From Diphasiastrum complanatum (lineage: Eukaryota > Streptophyta > Lycopodiopsida > Lycopodiales > Lycopodiaceae), in the NCBI GenBank assembly GCA_029204225.1, contig CM055107.1, forward strand, positions 31,335,410 through 31,399,409: DNA of 64,000 nt, given 5' to 3'. A program made the position numbers and the translations under genes. Of this stretch, positions 23,798 to 34,342 are shown one piece after another. Every line of letters starts with the position of its first letter. Position 1 is the first letter of the stretch. The notes beneath the pieces were generated by a model that was not told where the DNA came from, made no database searches, and was given only the letters and a program-made list of their open reading frames with translations.

Positions 23798-25885
23798 GTT
23801 GAGCTGTTTCAAAGATTTAGAAGGGCTCACCCAGAAATGCAAATATCTCTTAGATTCTTTGAGGCGTTGAAGCCTTATTTTGTTCGAAAACTGAAGGAGT
23901 GGTACACTTGTTCTGTGTGTACCATTTGCAAATGATATATTTTAAGGAGGCATTTAATCATATGAGACAAAACGTGTTTGGTCATCATGGAAAGGATCAT
24001 GCGTGCACATGTTCCATCTGTTGCAAAATTCAGGAATCGGATATTTGCAAAGCAAACCAATCTGTTTGTCCTAGCATCATCAATATGTGGGGATCGCTTT
24101 TATGTGCAAAGCCTCCTAATTCAGAATACCATGCAAAAAAATACTTGTTCGGGGACTGCAGTAAATGTGGCATTTGCACATTGCCATTATGTCCCTTTGA
24201 GACATCAGTGGACAACAGGGAGTTATTTGTGAAGATCTTTACAGATGTTGCGTCAGGCTTTGTTGATGAGGTCAGTTCTATCAAGAAGAGAAAGGATTTG
24301 GCAGTGCAAAGAATGCAGAGCAATGCTTTTGTTGACCTGGTTTTAGCACATCTGAAAAACTTCATCAAGCATAACTTTGTGTTTTGGTGGCAGTCACAAC
24401 AATTTATAGACTGCTTGCTGAAATTTCCTTCAGGTGTTGTTGTTTCAGTCACTAACTTTGCGGAGAATTATTCGTTCAAGATGGAAAACGAGATACAGTT
24501 CATGCATTGGTGCTCTAATCAAGTCACGATACTTGTGCACATAATGTATGTCAGAAACTCTGCAGGTGCAACTAAAAAGACTCTTCATCTTTACATATCA
24601 GACGATAAGCTGCATGACACCCTATTCATACAGCACTGTCCATTACTGCATGACAATTGGTTGAAAGAGAGTGGGTATAATCTGAGGTGTCAATGGGTGT
24701 GGTCAAACGGTGTGGCATCCCAATTCAAAGCTCAAAGGCCTTTCTTCTTCGTGGCCAGATATATTTGTTGGAGGTTCTCACTATCTATTATTATTACTCT
24801 GTAGTTTTCAGATTTGTTACTTCAGATAGTACCAAAATTGGTACTGAACTATAAGACTTTAAATACATAGTCCCTCTTGTAGTACCAAAATACACTGTTT
24901 TGGAGTACCAATTTTGGTACTATTTTCCTAATAGATATAGTAACAAACTGGGACTATACGGGACACCCAAATATAGTACCAAATTGCTAATAGACAGGAC
25001 ACCATGTTCGGAACTATGGGTACTATTTGCAAGCACAATTTATTGCAGCCTACATAAACATAAAAAATCTAACAAATTGTTCGGGTTTTGGCCAGATATT
25101 ATCACTTGACAGGTCTGCAAATGATGCATAATTTTTTTGCCTCAAGCCATGAAAAAGGCGAGCACGACGGAGCGAGCTCGGTCATCAAGAGAACTCTCAC
25201 TCACGAGGAGTTGAAACCAGACGGCTGGCCCTTGAAATGTGTAGCATATGTGGTCGCATATCTAAAGGAAACATTTAGGCCAAAAGGAGAAGGTCACAGT
25301 TGTAGTTTAAGAAGGGTTTTCTGGCTAGTCAGCAAGGATGAGGTGCAACGTGATGTGAAATGGGATCGTTGCTCATTCTATTGTGTTGACGGATATTTCC
25401 AAGATAGTCCATGCACAGTACGATGTCGCACATTGTCATGTTTTTGCGATTCATGTATTAGAGGGCAATGGAGAAGATGGAGGAACAGACAACACGTGGA
25501 AGAGTGAAAATATTTGTTTATCCAGCCATTGTCAGAGTCAAAAGCAGCTAGCAACGACAAAGACGATGACACTGGAGATAATGACGGTGCTTATGGGTCC
25601 ATGCCAATGCATAATGACACCAGCATGCCCATGTATGAGGGGAACTTTGATAGTTTGTGTGACTTGTTGTCCACTAGGGACAATTTTGCAGTCAAAGTAG
25701 CAGAGAGGGGAGAGGATTTCTACCTTCTTAAATGCACCAAGATGATGTACCAGGCAGCGATAGCACAAAAGGATGCATGACACAACAGAATTGTTAGAGG
25801 AGGGAGAGTAGTTGAAGGCCTATACTATGGCCAAGGCAAAGACATGATCAATACATACAACCTTCGGACCAGACACAACTGGTAA
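23798..25885 (+). pseudogene. transposase-like protein, multi-exon and degraded
   Basis: Read from an acceptor at 23796-23797, the frame contains LKPYFVRKLKEWYTC. It then needs a one-base shift near 23915 to continue as YHLQMIYFKEAFNHMRQN, with Cys-rich residues following. Further motifs are NFAENYSFKMENEIQFMHW, YISDDKLHDTLF, WVWSNGVASQFKAQ and, after a probable intron of about 335 bp (24778-25112), NFFASSHEKGEHDGASSVIK. The order and wording match a widespread group of uncharacterised transposase-like proteins whose usual motifs, from memory, are DFAENYS, SDGAASQFK and SHGKGxxDG. Here two acidic positions are Asn and the HGKG is HEKG. A TGA at 25778-25780 interrupts a final block (YLLKCTKMM...VVEGLYYGQGKD). 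It is a pseudogene, or an altered copy without catalysis. Confidence 0.6.
24828..24921. repeat. near-palindromes AGTACCAAAATTGGTACT, two copies
   Basis: AGTACCAAAATTGGTACT at 24828-24845 and AGTACCAATTTTGGTACT at 24904-24921 lie in the predicted intron of the transposase-like pseudogene. The two are exact reverse complements of each other. A further partial copy is at 24976. Confidence 0.85.
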
Positions 25886-26089
25886 TGATCTATTCACACC
25901 TGGTGAGAGCAATCCGGTTTCTCATGGAGCCTATCCCTGGATATCATAACATGTTTTGATTATCCGCCGATGTGTATGCGAACATATACAACAACATGTC
26001 GTACGAAGATGTATGAATTTATGAAGATGTTGGTTGATTTAAAAGGACACACAATTTTAGTGGATTTTCAAATTTTGAATCCAATATAA

Positions 26090-26606
26090 TCTTGATTTTT
26101 TCAAGCCCTTCAAAACTCATTTTTATTAACTTAGATTGACTTAAAAGGGGGCCCAATATTTCTTTGGGCCTCCATTTTGAAAAACAAAAGTGAAAAAAAA
26201 ATGGGGGGGAGGGGTATGGGAGTACATTGCCCCCCCACCCCCACTCCTCGTACTTCCCTCCCCCACCCCGCTGGCCCGCTCCCTTGTACTTTCCGCTCCC
26301 TCCCCCTTGTTCTCACTTGGAGCCGCGACAAGAGGTGGGCGCGTATTGCACGTGCCCCCAACAACACCTCCCTCCCCCACAAGTACCATATAGGAGAGGG
26401 GACAGGAAAAAAATGGCGCCCTCCGGGCCCTGCGCGCCGATAAGTGTCCGCGTCCGGGAGGGAGGGAGCGGGTCATTGTGGGAGAGGGAGCAGGCCAGCG
26501 CAGACCACTCCATCTCAATTGTCACTCTCTCATTGGTACACATGTCATCATTAACACTGATTATAATTAGTGAAGAGGCCCTTTTTGAGTCCAAAAAGGG
26601 CCCTAA
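26090..26606 (+). mobile_element. foldback- or Helitron-like non-autonomous element, copy 1
   Basis: The right end is a hairpin, GGCCCTTTTTGAG followed by TCCAAAAAGGGCC, and then CTAATG. It is shared with 43505-43537 and 45149-45182 and, inverted, with 42186-42218. The interior holds a GC/C-rich block and a TTCAAGCCCTTC...GGGCCCAATATTTCTTTGGGCC segment also found at 42450-42520. A terminal hairpin followed by CTAA and T is the usual 3' end of a Helitron. The inverted arrangement at 42186/45182 argues instead for a long inverted-repeat element. The left edge was not found. Long frames here (up to 177 aa) are compositional. Confidence 0.5.
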
Positions 26607-26927
26607 TGCAACGATCAAGACGACTTTCTTAACGTCTGAAATCAAGATGCAAGTAACCTTTGTGCCTTATATTGATTCATTTGGTACTTTCATAGTACTC
26701 GTTTTGAAACTGATGAGTACCAATTTGGTAGTTTGGATCACGTATTTATCAGTATTTTGATTTTTTTTATTTATAAGTTCAGACTATGTTTTTTGGTACT
26801 ATCGGAGTCTTAATCATAGTGCTTTTGGTATTGACTGAAATTTTCTTTTCCATTTGAAAAACAGGTACTACTTGTTTAAACTCCAAAGTACCTGTTCATA
26901 AATTACAGATTTTTTGTCCGGTACTTG

Positions 26928-26968
26928 AGTACCAAATTTGGTACTATCGAAGTACCAATTTTGGTACA
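26928..26968. repeat. palindromes AGTACCAAATTTGGTACT, two adjacent copies
   Basis: A perfect 18-bp palindrome at 26928-26945 is followed by AGTACCAATTTTGGTACA at 26951-26968. Related half-sites (TTTGGTACTAT) occur near 26790 and 27203. They are the same motif as in the intron at 24828-24921. Confidence 0.85.
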
Positions 26969-27265
26969 TTTGTAATTGTCTGAAATTGCACTTGTCTCAA
27001 AAATAGGTACTTCCTATGGATCTTTAACACTGTATCCATATTTAACACCTTTAATACCCCTTCACTCTTCAGCAAAAACTAAAAACCATCCAAGGAGCAC
27101 AAACTATAACTTTAATAAACTCCACCCATACCATCATTCGTAGATCATGCTAGAATATGCATGTGCAAGTGCTGTTATTACCAATTGCCTAAATTTTGGT
27201 ATTTGGTACTATTTTAGACCAAGTTGAAACTGTTTCAAACTATTTTAGATAGCAATTCTTAATGT

Positions 27266-28906
27266 TTGGTACCTATTTCTGTAGATAGTTTTGCCCAAAA
27301 TAAGTGCGAGGTCTGGCGTGAAGACTTCAAGGAAATTCCTTACGTCAGTGAGGATAAACTGGGGGTGCCAGTATTTCTGAAGAACCTGTGGGAACTATGG
27401 AAATTATGGCAAAAGTTTGACGCATCAAACACCATACTTGTAGACAATAAATGCTAGAAGTCATTAAAAAACAACCACGAGAACTGATTGGCCATAAAAT
27501 CTTTCGACCCTTCCGTAGAAAAAATTTGGGAGTTCATTACGATTTTCAAACCGATACTGTCAACTGGAATGAAGCTGTTGCAACGATTGACTATACAGCA
27601 AGATATATGTGTCAACAAGATAATCAGTCAGATTTGAGCGAGATTTCATTATTGGATCGAACCTTGGATACATCGATCACTTTTCCATTGAATGTGTTGA
27701 ATGTAGCTTGGATATCAATGGAAGCTATACCAGATTCGATTGAAGATGAACTCATTCATGTGAGTCATGCCTTGACTTATGATGACAATGCAGAACTTAC
27801 TGATGAGTAGATTCTAAATCATATGGATCCAACCAGATTTGGAGTACATAATATTCCTAATGAACCAACAATAAAACCGCCAAAAGCAGTTATATTGAAG
27901 GAAGACAAGATCACAAGGTCAATGACGAAGAAAACAAGCCAAGCAACATTATAATACGGTCCTGAAATGGGAAAATCCTCCTCAAAAGATTGATTCAAAA
28001 AATGTGCCACCCTTACTAGATAAAGGAAAAGAGAAAGTCAAGGATGATTCTACAAGTCAGAGTTCTAGCAAGACATCATCGTCTAGGAAGTCTTCACCTT
28101 CGAAGAAGAGTTTATCTTCTCAGAATTCATCACCTCTACGATCAATTCCTGCTAAGAAGGCTAAGTGGAGATCCAAGACAAGTCCTTTTGATAAAGAACA
28201 AGCCGATGTAGTCCAGCATGATATGCTTGAACATTTTAAACGTTATACACTGGATGATGTGGTTATCATGTTACCCAAAGCACATCATGGACCCAAAGAA
28301 CAGGTGCCAGAATCGAAAGATGTTTACGATGGCCCAACTAGGACACAAGCTATGAATCTTACTGAACTAGGATAACCAGAAAAGATTGTACAAGTTGGAT
28401 CACAACTTAATCCTGAGCAGTATCAAGCACTCCGAACGTTAGTTATTAAGTATGAAGGTTGCTTTGCATGGACTTATCAAGATCTAAAGGGTATTTAGAC
28501 GTCAGTTATTGAACATAAACTGCATGCAGCATTATGGGCATTCAGAACCGCTTACAAAAGTAGTACAAATCAAACACCCTTTCAACTAATTTATGGTCAA
28601 CATGATATCATGCTGATTGAATTTTTAATACCATCTTTATGCATAGCAGTAGCAGAACGATTAAAGAATGATAAGTCTTTACAACTACGTCATGAGGCAT
28701 TGCACAAATTGTGTGAAACAAGACTGATGGCAGTTCATGCATTAGTAGCAGAGAAAGCCCGCCGTAAGGCATGGCACGATCGTCAATTATACAAAAAGCA
28801 TCTGAAAGCATGAGATCTCACACTAGTGTACAAAACCAAGCTGATCAAGGAAAAATTGAAGTTCACCGGTGAAGGCCCATATAAAGTAAAGGAAATTCTG
28901 AACATC
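27266..28906 (+). pseudogene. Ty3/Gypsy polyprotein remnant with internal deletion
   Basis: Several plus-strand frames give Gypsy-like pieces. The first (27266-27810) is not diagnostic. A later frame (28004-28500) has a Ser/Lys-rich linker, then YEGCFAWTYQDLKGI, the segment just before Gypsy reverse transcriptase. It is followed directly by LHAALWAFRTAYKSSTNQTP and FQLIYGQ, from the C-terminal half of integrase, and by VYKTKLIKEKLKFTGEGPYK near the polyprotein end. Reverse transcriptase, RNase H and the integrase core are therefore deleted at about 28500. Stops at 28373-28375, 28498-28500 and 28811-28813 break the frame. No LTR was delimited. Confidence 0.7.
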
Positions 28907-29655
28907 TGATTATGAATCAATCCCTATAAATGAGTCTAAATGTCTTTTCAATTTGCCAGTAAATTATATAAATGACGATGTATATTTTACTACAGCTGAT
29001 TTGTTAAAAATTTACAATTCTAGCTTGACTAGTTCTGGTCATATGACTTGTAAATAGTTATATGGTCATGATGTGGCTTGTCACACATGCCAGATAGCAT
29101 AGGTTTCCATTCATAAGGATGTTCTCAAGTTGACCTAAGTGATAGAACCTTTGGAATGAGTCCAAATCATGCTTAGATAAAAGAGAAAAAAAGTAGGAGC
29201 TATTTTTACATTGTTGAGGGATCTCCAAGATTCCAACCCTAACTTGGTAGGGATGAAAGATCCACCAAAATTAGCATTAGGGATAGGTTTAGGGCTACTC
29301 ATACCTGCCCAAAACTGTGATGGATCATGTATATATAGGTGATGATCTCTCACCAAAATCAATCAAGCAATTTCATGATTTTTCTCTCATATTGGTGTAA
29401 TTGTTCTCTATGTTCATAATTGTTTGAGTTTTTGTGATTGAATGTGGGTCTGGTGTATAGTGTTCAGACTATGGGAGTCCGTACTTTCACACGTGTGAAG
29501 GCTTCTTCAAGGATTTGGGCCATTTAGTGAGGTTCAAGCCTAAGTTATTGATGGATTTTGATGGTGCAACTTGTGCTAACTTTAAGGAATCATAATCTAT
29601 TGTTTCCCTCATCATTTCAAATGTTTTAGGATCCTTATTTGCTATAATTTTTACA
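28907..29655 (+). repeat. probable 5' LTR region of a Copia element (left edge unknown)
   Basis: A TATATATAGG-type TATA box lies near 29330. The right edge ends TTTTTACA at 29655, followed directly by TGTTATTAGAGCC, a diverged TGGTATCAGAGCC primer site. The left edge could be near 29045-29125 but no matching copy fixes it, so the start given is only the end of the preceding Gypsy remnant. The leader continues to 30021, where a minus-strand LTR interrupts it. Confidence 0.45.
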
Positions 29656-29668
29656 TGTTATTAGAGCC
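29656..29668 (+). other. diverged primer-binding site
   Basis: TGTTATTAGAGCC differs from TGGTATCAGAGCC at two positions and follows an LTR-like end. Confidence 0.45.
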
Positions 29669-30021
29669 TAAATGTTGAAATGAGCTAAATCCTTGCTTTT
29701 CATTCAATTTGATCACAATTTTTGATCTAAATCTTGTGTAGATTGGATCTTAGCATCTACCATTGATTCTAGAACTCAAAGTGAGTCAAATCCATTGGAG
29801 ATTGGTGTTGTGTGACTTCATTTGCAGGTGATTAGGTGTCTAGAACTAGAGGCAAAGTTGAACTCAATCCACATTACCAAGATAGCAAGTTTTGCTCACT
29901 CCAAGCATTGATTTCTAAGCGAGTTTTGGAGGTGATTTCATAGAGGAGGCTCTCTAGCATTCAAGGAGATGGAAGATCAAAGATTTGGGGACTCTTCAAG
30001 GTTGTTCTAAGGTGTAGAGGA

Positions 30022-30751
30022 TGTGAAGTTTTTAGCACGTGTGAACTTCACTACACACCCTACAGGATCTTACTGAGGTGTTGTGATTGCACAAGATTGA
30101 TCAAAGAATAGATTACTTGAAAAATCTAAGGCAAGAGCACAATGGCATACAATAAACTGAAAAAACTAACTTCTAACTATGAGGATTCAATGTCAGTAAC
30201 AATTTTTAAGTGCTCAATATGGGAAAAACAGGTTGCTCTTGGGTAAAGAGAGAAACATAACACTAGAATACTCGGGTAGAGAGAGAATGAGTCCAAAATG
30301 CCAAAATCTCAATATTCACAATATGGCAAAACATGCCACAACTTCGCTACATTAAAGTGGCTTGAGTTCCTACAGTGGTGTTGCATGAAAAGTCCACTTA
30401 ACTCAGTTAACTCAACTAACAGGGATCCACATGTGTAACTGCATGCATGGATATTGCATGTACTGCATGTCAACTCTCAAAATTGCCTATACATGTGTAG
30501 ATCACAGAAACCACTTTGCATGTTGCATGCACTAATTGCATGTAGCTTGCATGCATACTGAATGACATTGCATGCTATCTAAACTTTTGCAAGACATGAA
30601 ATTTGAATCTACCTAACTCAAACTTGACCTATTCTAGAAGGTTATGTGCTCAATTCACATACCTTTATGTACAACATAGTTTATAATGGAAATAATCATG
30701 GACATGGCCCCAAAAGTCGAGATAGGAAGATATTTTTTACTAATCTTCACA
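30022..30751 (-). repeat. 3' LTR (730 bp), Copia family C
   Basis: On the minus strand it starts TGTGAAGATTAG after a purine tract (AAGGAGGAG) and ends CTTCACA. The length and termini match the plus-strand LTR at 49133-49862. It is rich in TGCATGCA-type words. It belongs to the RNase H remnant just to its right. Confidence 0.9.
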
Positions 30752-31053
30752 CTCCTCCTTAAAATATATGCTCCTATCCAACATAGACTTCGAAATTAGG
30801 CCAAGGTTAGATCTCATCTTCATAAAGAAATTCTTGAGTAATGGCTTGGTGAGAAGATCTGCAACACAATTTGAAGATCCAATATGCTCCAATAAGATCT
30901 CTCTCCCAATGACTTTTTCTTTTACAAAATGATGAGCTACCTCGATGTGTTTGCTCCTTACACGGAATACATGATTGTTTGCAAGAGCTTGAGCCGAGAT
31001 GTTATCATTCTTGATAATTGGAAGATCTTCATTTGCATAACACTTTAGCTCCA
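30752..31053 (-). pseudogene. Copia family C RNase H C-terminal remnant
   Basis: Minus-strand frame with LELKCYANEDLP, then SKHIEVAHHFVKEKV and NCVADLLTKPLLKN, the end of a Copia RNase H. It closely matches the plus-strand copy at 48838-49080. Homology stops at 31053, exactly where a plus-strand LTR begins, so the rest was separated by that insertion or lost. Confidence 0.85.
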
Positions 31054-31054
31054 G

Positions 31055-31854
31055 TGTCAGCAATGGTGAACTCCTGCAACTTTGTCGTAATGCAAAAGTC
31101 AACGAGCCTTGACTCGAAGCTCAAACGATTCACGAAGCAATTTGCGAAAGTCAATGTGCCTCCAGGATGAATGAGTGATGAAAGATTCACGAACAATTCA
31201 CGAAAATCAAACATGCCTCCAGGACCGCAAAAACCGCAAAGCATTGCAGGAACACAAAACCGCAAAGCGACGCACAATGAAAAGAAACAAAAAGAACAAA
31301 AAGAAACGAAAGAAACGAAATGGAATCTTTTGCACTGTCAACTGGCAGCTCAACGGGAGCCTTAAGCTTCATGCTCAACTGAAACGGATAGCAACAACAG
31401 AGAGTAACTAATTAGTTGATTAGCATTAACTATTCTTGTAATTCTCTGTTTAGCTATCTTGTAAACACCACATAGTGGAAATATAAATTATTTTTCTTGG
31501 ATCAAAATACCAGGTAGAAAGACACAGAGAACGTGCGAGTATAGAGCAGAAAAAAAAAAAAACTAGAAATGAAACAGTTGTGCATGAAAGTCTACCAACG
31601 AGCAGAACACAACAAAAGAGCAGAGTGTCAGGCCGCCAACGAGCGAGACACTGACGATCTCGCTCTAAAATTAAACTGATAATTTGATTGCTCTATTTTT
31701 GTGCATCTCCTTGTCTTCCGTTGTCTTGATTGCTAGAATGAAATGTGTTCTATGACGTGTAGTCGCGTGTCTAGGTTCATGTGAGCTCTCGGGCAAAAGA
31801 AAATCCAAAAGAAACAAAAACATTTGCGACAGCGAAACGAAATTGTTTGCAACA
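31055..31854 (+). repeat. 5' LTR (800 bp) of a plus-strand Copia
   Basis: It starts TGTCAGC at the point where the family C homology stops and ends TTTGCAACA. TGTTATCAGAAC, a primer-site variant, follows directly. It contains repeated GATTCACGAA and CCTCCAGGA words near the start. The 3' LTR is not in the window, so the left edge rests on TG and the break in homology. Confidence 0.65.
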
Positions 31855-31918
31855 TGTTATCAGAACAGCCAGGTTATCACTACTGATATCTAAATAGTGA
31901 TTTTCTAGACAACACAAT

Positions 31919-33202
31919 ATGGCTACAATGATCCATACAAGAGTGGCAATTAGTCTTGATGGTGCAAACTACAAAATCTGAAAATTCAAAATCAAAACAC
32001 TTTTGAAGGGCAAAGGCATCTGGTCGGTGAAACTCTCAGAGGTGAAACCTCCAGAGGGAGACTTGGGGAGAGCTGAATGGATCAAAAAGGATGAGCGTGC
32101 AATGGCGATCATCGTTGCATCCATCAACGAAGATCTACTCATGCAGATTGAAGACTGCAAAAACAGCCATGCAACAAGGAAAAGATTAAAACAGAAGTAT
32201 GAAGTGAGGACTGCAGCTTCAGTGATGCATTTTCACAATCAGCTGCAATCCATACGATGGGATGGCAACCAGTTGGACCAGCGTGTTGAGAAGATCAAAA
32301 CGATTTTCGCTCAACTCGTTGCATCAGGATAGAAACACTAGGTCCCAGCACCACAACAACTGATGTACTTCATGAAGTCTCTATCGACGTCCTATCAGCC
32401 GTTGAGAATGCTGATACTGAGTCTACCCGATATGACATTTGACAAAATAATCAGTCTTGTTGCTAATGAGAGACTGATGAGGGAAGAAGGAGAAGGAAGC
32501 AGTGATCAAGAAAAGGCTCTCTTCACGAAAGAGAAGAAGAAAAACAAGAACAAACCCAGATTCGAGAAGACGAAGTCCTCGAATAAATAATCTTCTTCCT
32601 ATGATCACTGTCACAAACCAGGCCATACGGCCAACAAATGTTGGTTCAATCTAGCAATACCTTGCATGCACTGCAAGAAGAAGGGGCACTCTGCATATGA
32701 TTGCAGATTCAACCCAAAAAGAAAGAACAAAGCTGAAAAGGCAAACATTGCAGAGTCATCCAAGGATGCAAACAGAGGTGATGAAGCCTTCACAATACTT
32801 GATGAAGCTTCAACGAGCTACACTGAATGCGACTATGATGTAGTCATTGACTCAGGAGCAACATCACACATCACTTGCAACAAGAAAGTCTTGATCGAAT
32901 TTAGAGAACTTGATAACAACAAAGCAGTTATTCTAGGTGATGATAGTCGACACATGTCAAAGGCATCAGGACTCTACAGCTGCGAACACTGTCAGGTCAA
33001 GCAGATATGCCAGGAGCTCTCTACTTGCCTACACTCAGAAAAGATCTACTATTAGTCTCCAAGATGGTAGATCTTGGAATTCGAATTTTGTTCGATGGCA
33101 ATACATGCCGCATGATCGAGAAAATGACAAACAAGTTGCTGACAATCGGATGCAGAGAAGGAAACCACTCCAAGATAATCAACAACTCTGATAGCATATT
33201 AA
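31919..33202 (+). pseudogene. Copia gag and protease (truncated)
   Basis: The frame starts MATMIHTRVAISLDGANYKI and meets TGA at 31979, where Copia gags have Trp before KFK. It continues through a gag body (32003-32590, broken by TAG near 32330 and TAA at 32588), two zinc knuckles (CHKPGHTANKC near 32615 and CMHCKKKGHSAYDC near 32670) and a protease with DVVIDSGATSHITC near 32840. A shifted frame continues with LYLPTLRKDLLLVSKMVDLG. The sequence stops at 33202, where a minus-strand LTR is inserted. Integrase, reverse transcriptase and RNase H of this element are not found to the right. Confidence 0.85.
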
Positions 33203-34302
33203 TGTTGGGAGAGAGAGGGGGAGAATAAATGACGAACACGAACGAGAAACAAACTCAAACAAGAAACGAACGAGAAACGAACTCGAACAGAAAATGTTCG
33301 TGCGCAACGGAATGAACTATACGACTCTCTCCGTAAGTATGACGCCTATCAGAATGACAGAACTTTAGTGATAGAAATCACGGTCATTCTAGATTACGTC
33401 GCCAAACATTAATAGATGAAGTGCCAGAAGAATAATTTGTTGCAAATAGCAAGACAAATTATATGTCGCGAATGATTCGAGAAAAGCTAGACTGTGCTCG
33501 ATTGATAATTAGTCGCGAATGATTCGCGAAAGACAAGACTAAATATTAATCATCTATTACCAGTAAGAACAGTAGCAAAGGTCAGACAGAATGAATGCTA
33601 AGCATAGCAATCTGAACGCAGAACAATGAACTATATTAGATTAAGTATATCATGTATACATGTCAATAATGTGGTAGAGCACAATACAGTAGCGGATGAA
33701 ACTGCGTGCCCTACAAAGCTTATTTCAATTTGTAAAAAGGAATTAAACCTTAATTTTAACAAAATAAAGAATCAATGCTCAGGACATCTACTTCATTTAT
33801 GTCGTCTTCTTCTGCTCTCTTCATCATCTATTACACAAATGGTGTACAGTATATATATGTTACATAATATTACAGGTGTGCAGATGTGAAAGTACAAAGT
33901 GGATGTGATGTCTGTAGGAGATCGTGGGTGGCTGCAATTGTTCTCCAATCCGTTAGCACAACTACATGGGGTGAGTGTGAAAAGGTGCGATGTCAACCAG
34001 TGCTGAAGTGAACGTTGGTGATGATGCAAAAAGTGCGTCACTCTTACAAATGGCCTTAGGATAAGATTTACAGGGTGCCTTAGCTTTTAGGGCACTTTTG
34101 GCATTTTGTAAGATAGTGTCCCCTTTTCGCCTGTCACCTTAAACTGTGTAGAAACACAGTGTCGCAATTCTTTTGCCTTTTCTTCATCTGTGCAAATTTG
34201 CATGTAAATATGCAGACTGCGTGACAACGTTAGTAAATATGCAACATGAATGGAGGCAGATTAAAATGGGATCTAGGGAAGCTAGAGGGAATAAATCCAA
34301 CA
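33203..34302 (-). repeat. 3' LTR, family B (1100 bp)
   Basis: On the minus strand it starts TGTTGGATTTATT after a polypurine tract (AAGGGGGGGTGGG) and ends CTCTCCCAACA. It is the same family as the solo LTR at 8004-9301 but lacks that copy's 272-bp duplication. It is the 3' LTR of the minus-strand Copia whose polymerase lies at 34343-36629. Confidence 0.92.
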
Positions 34303-34342
34303 CCCACCCCCCCTTAATCTGGATAAATGAATGCCTTGATCT

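Noticed and set aside
26227-26760. 177-aa Pro-rich frame
   Set aside because: Biased C-rich composition inside the foldback-like element; no domain.
33186-33202. CTCTGATAGCA beside the family B LTR as a primer-binding site
   Set aside because: It is read through by the plus-strand Copia frame, and the LTR there is the 3' LTR, since polymerase lies on its other side.
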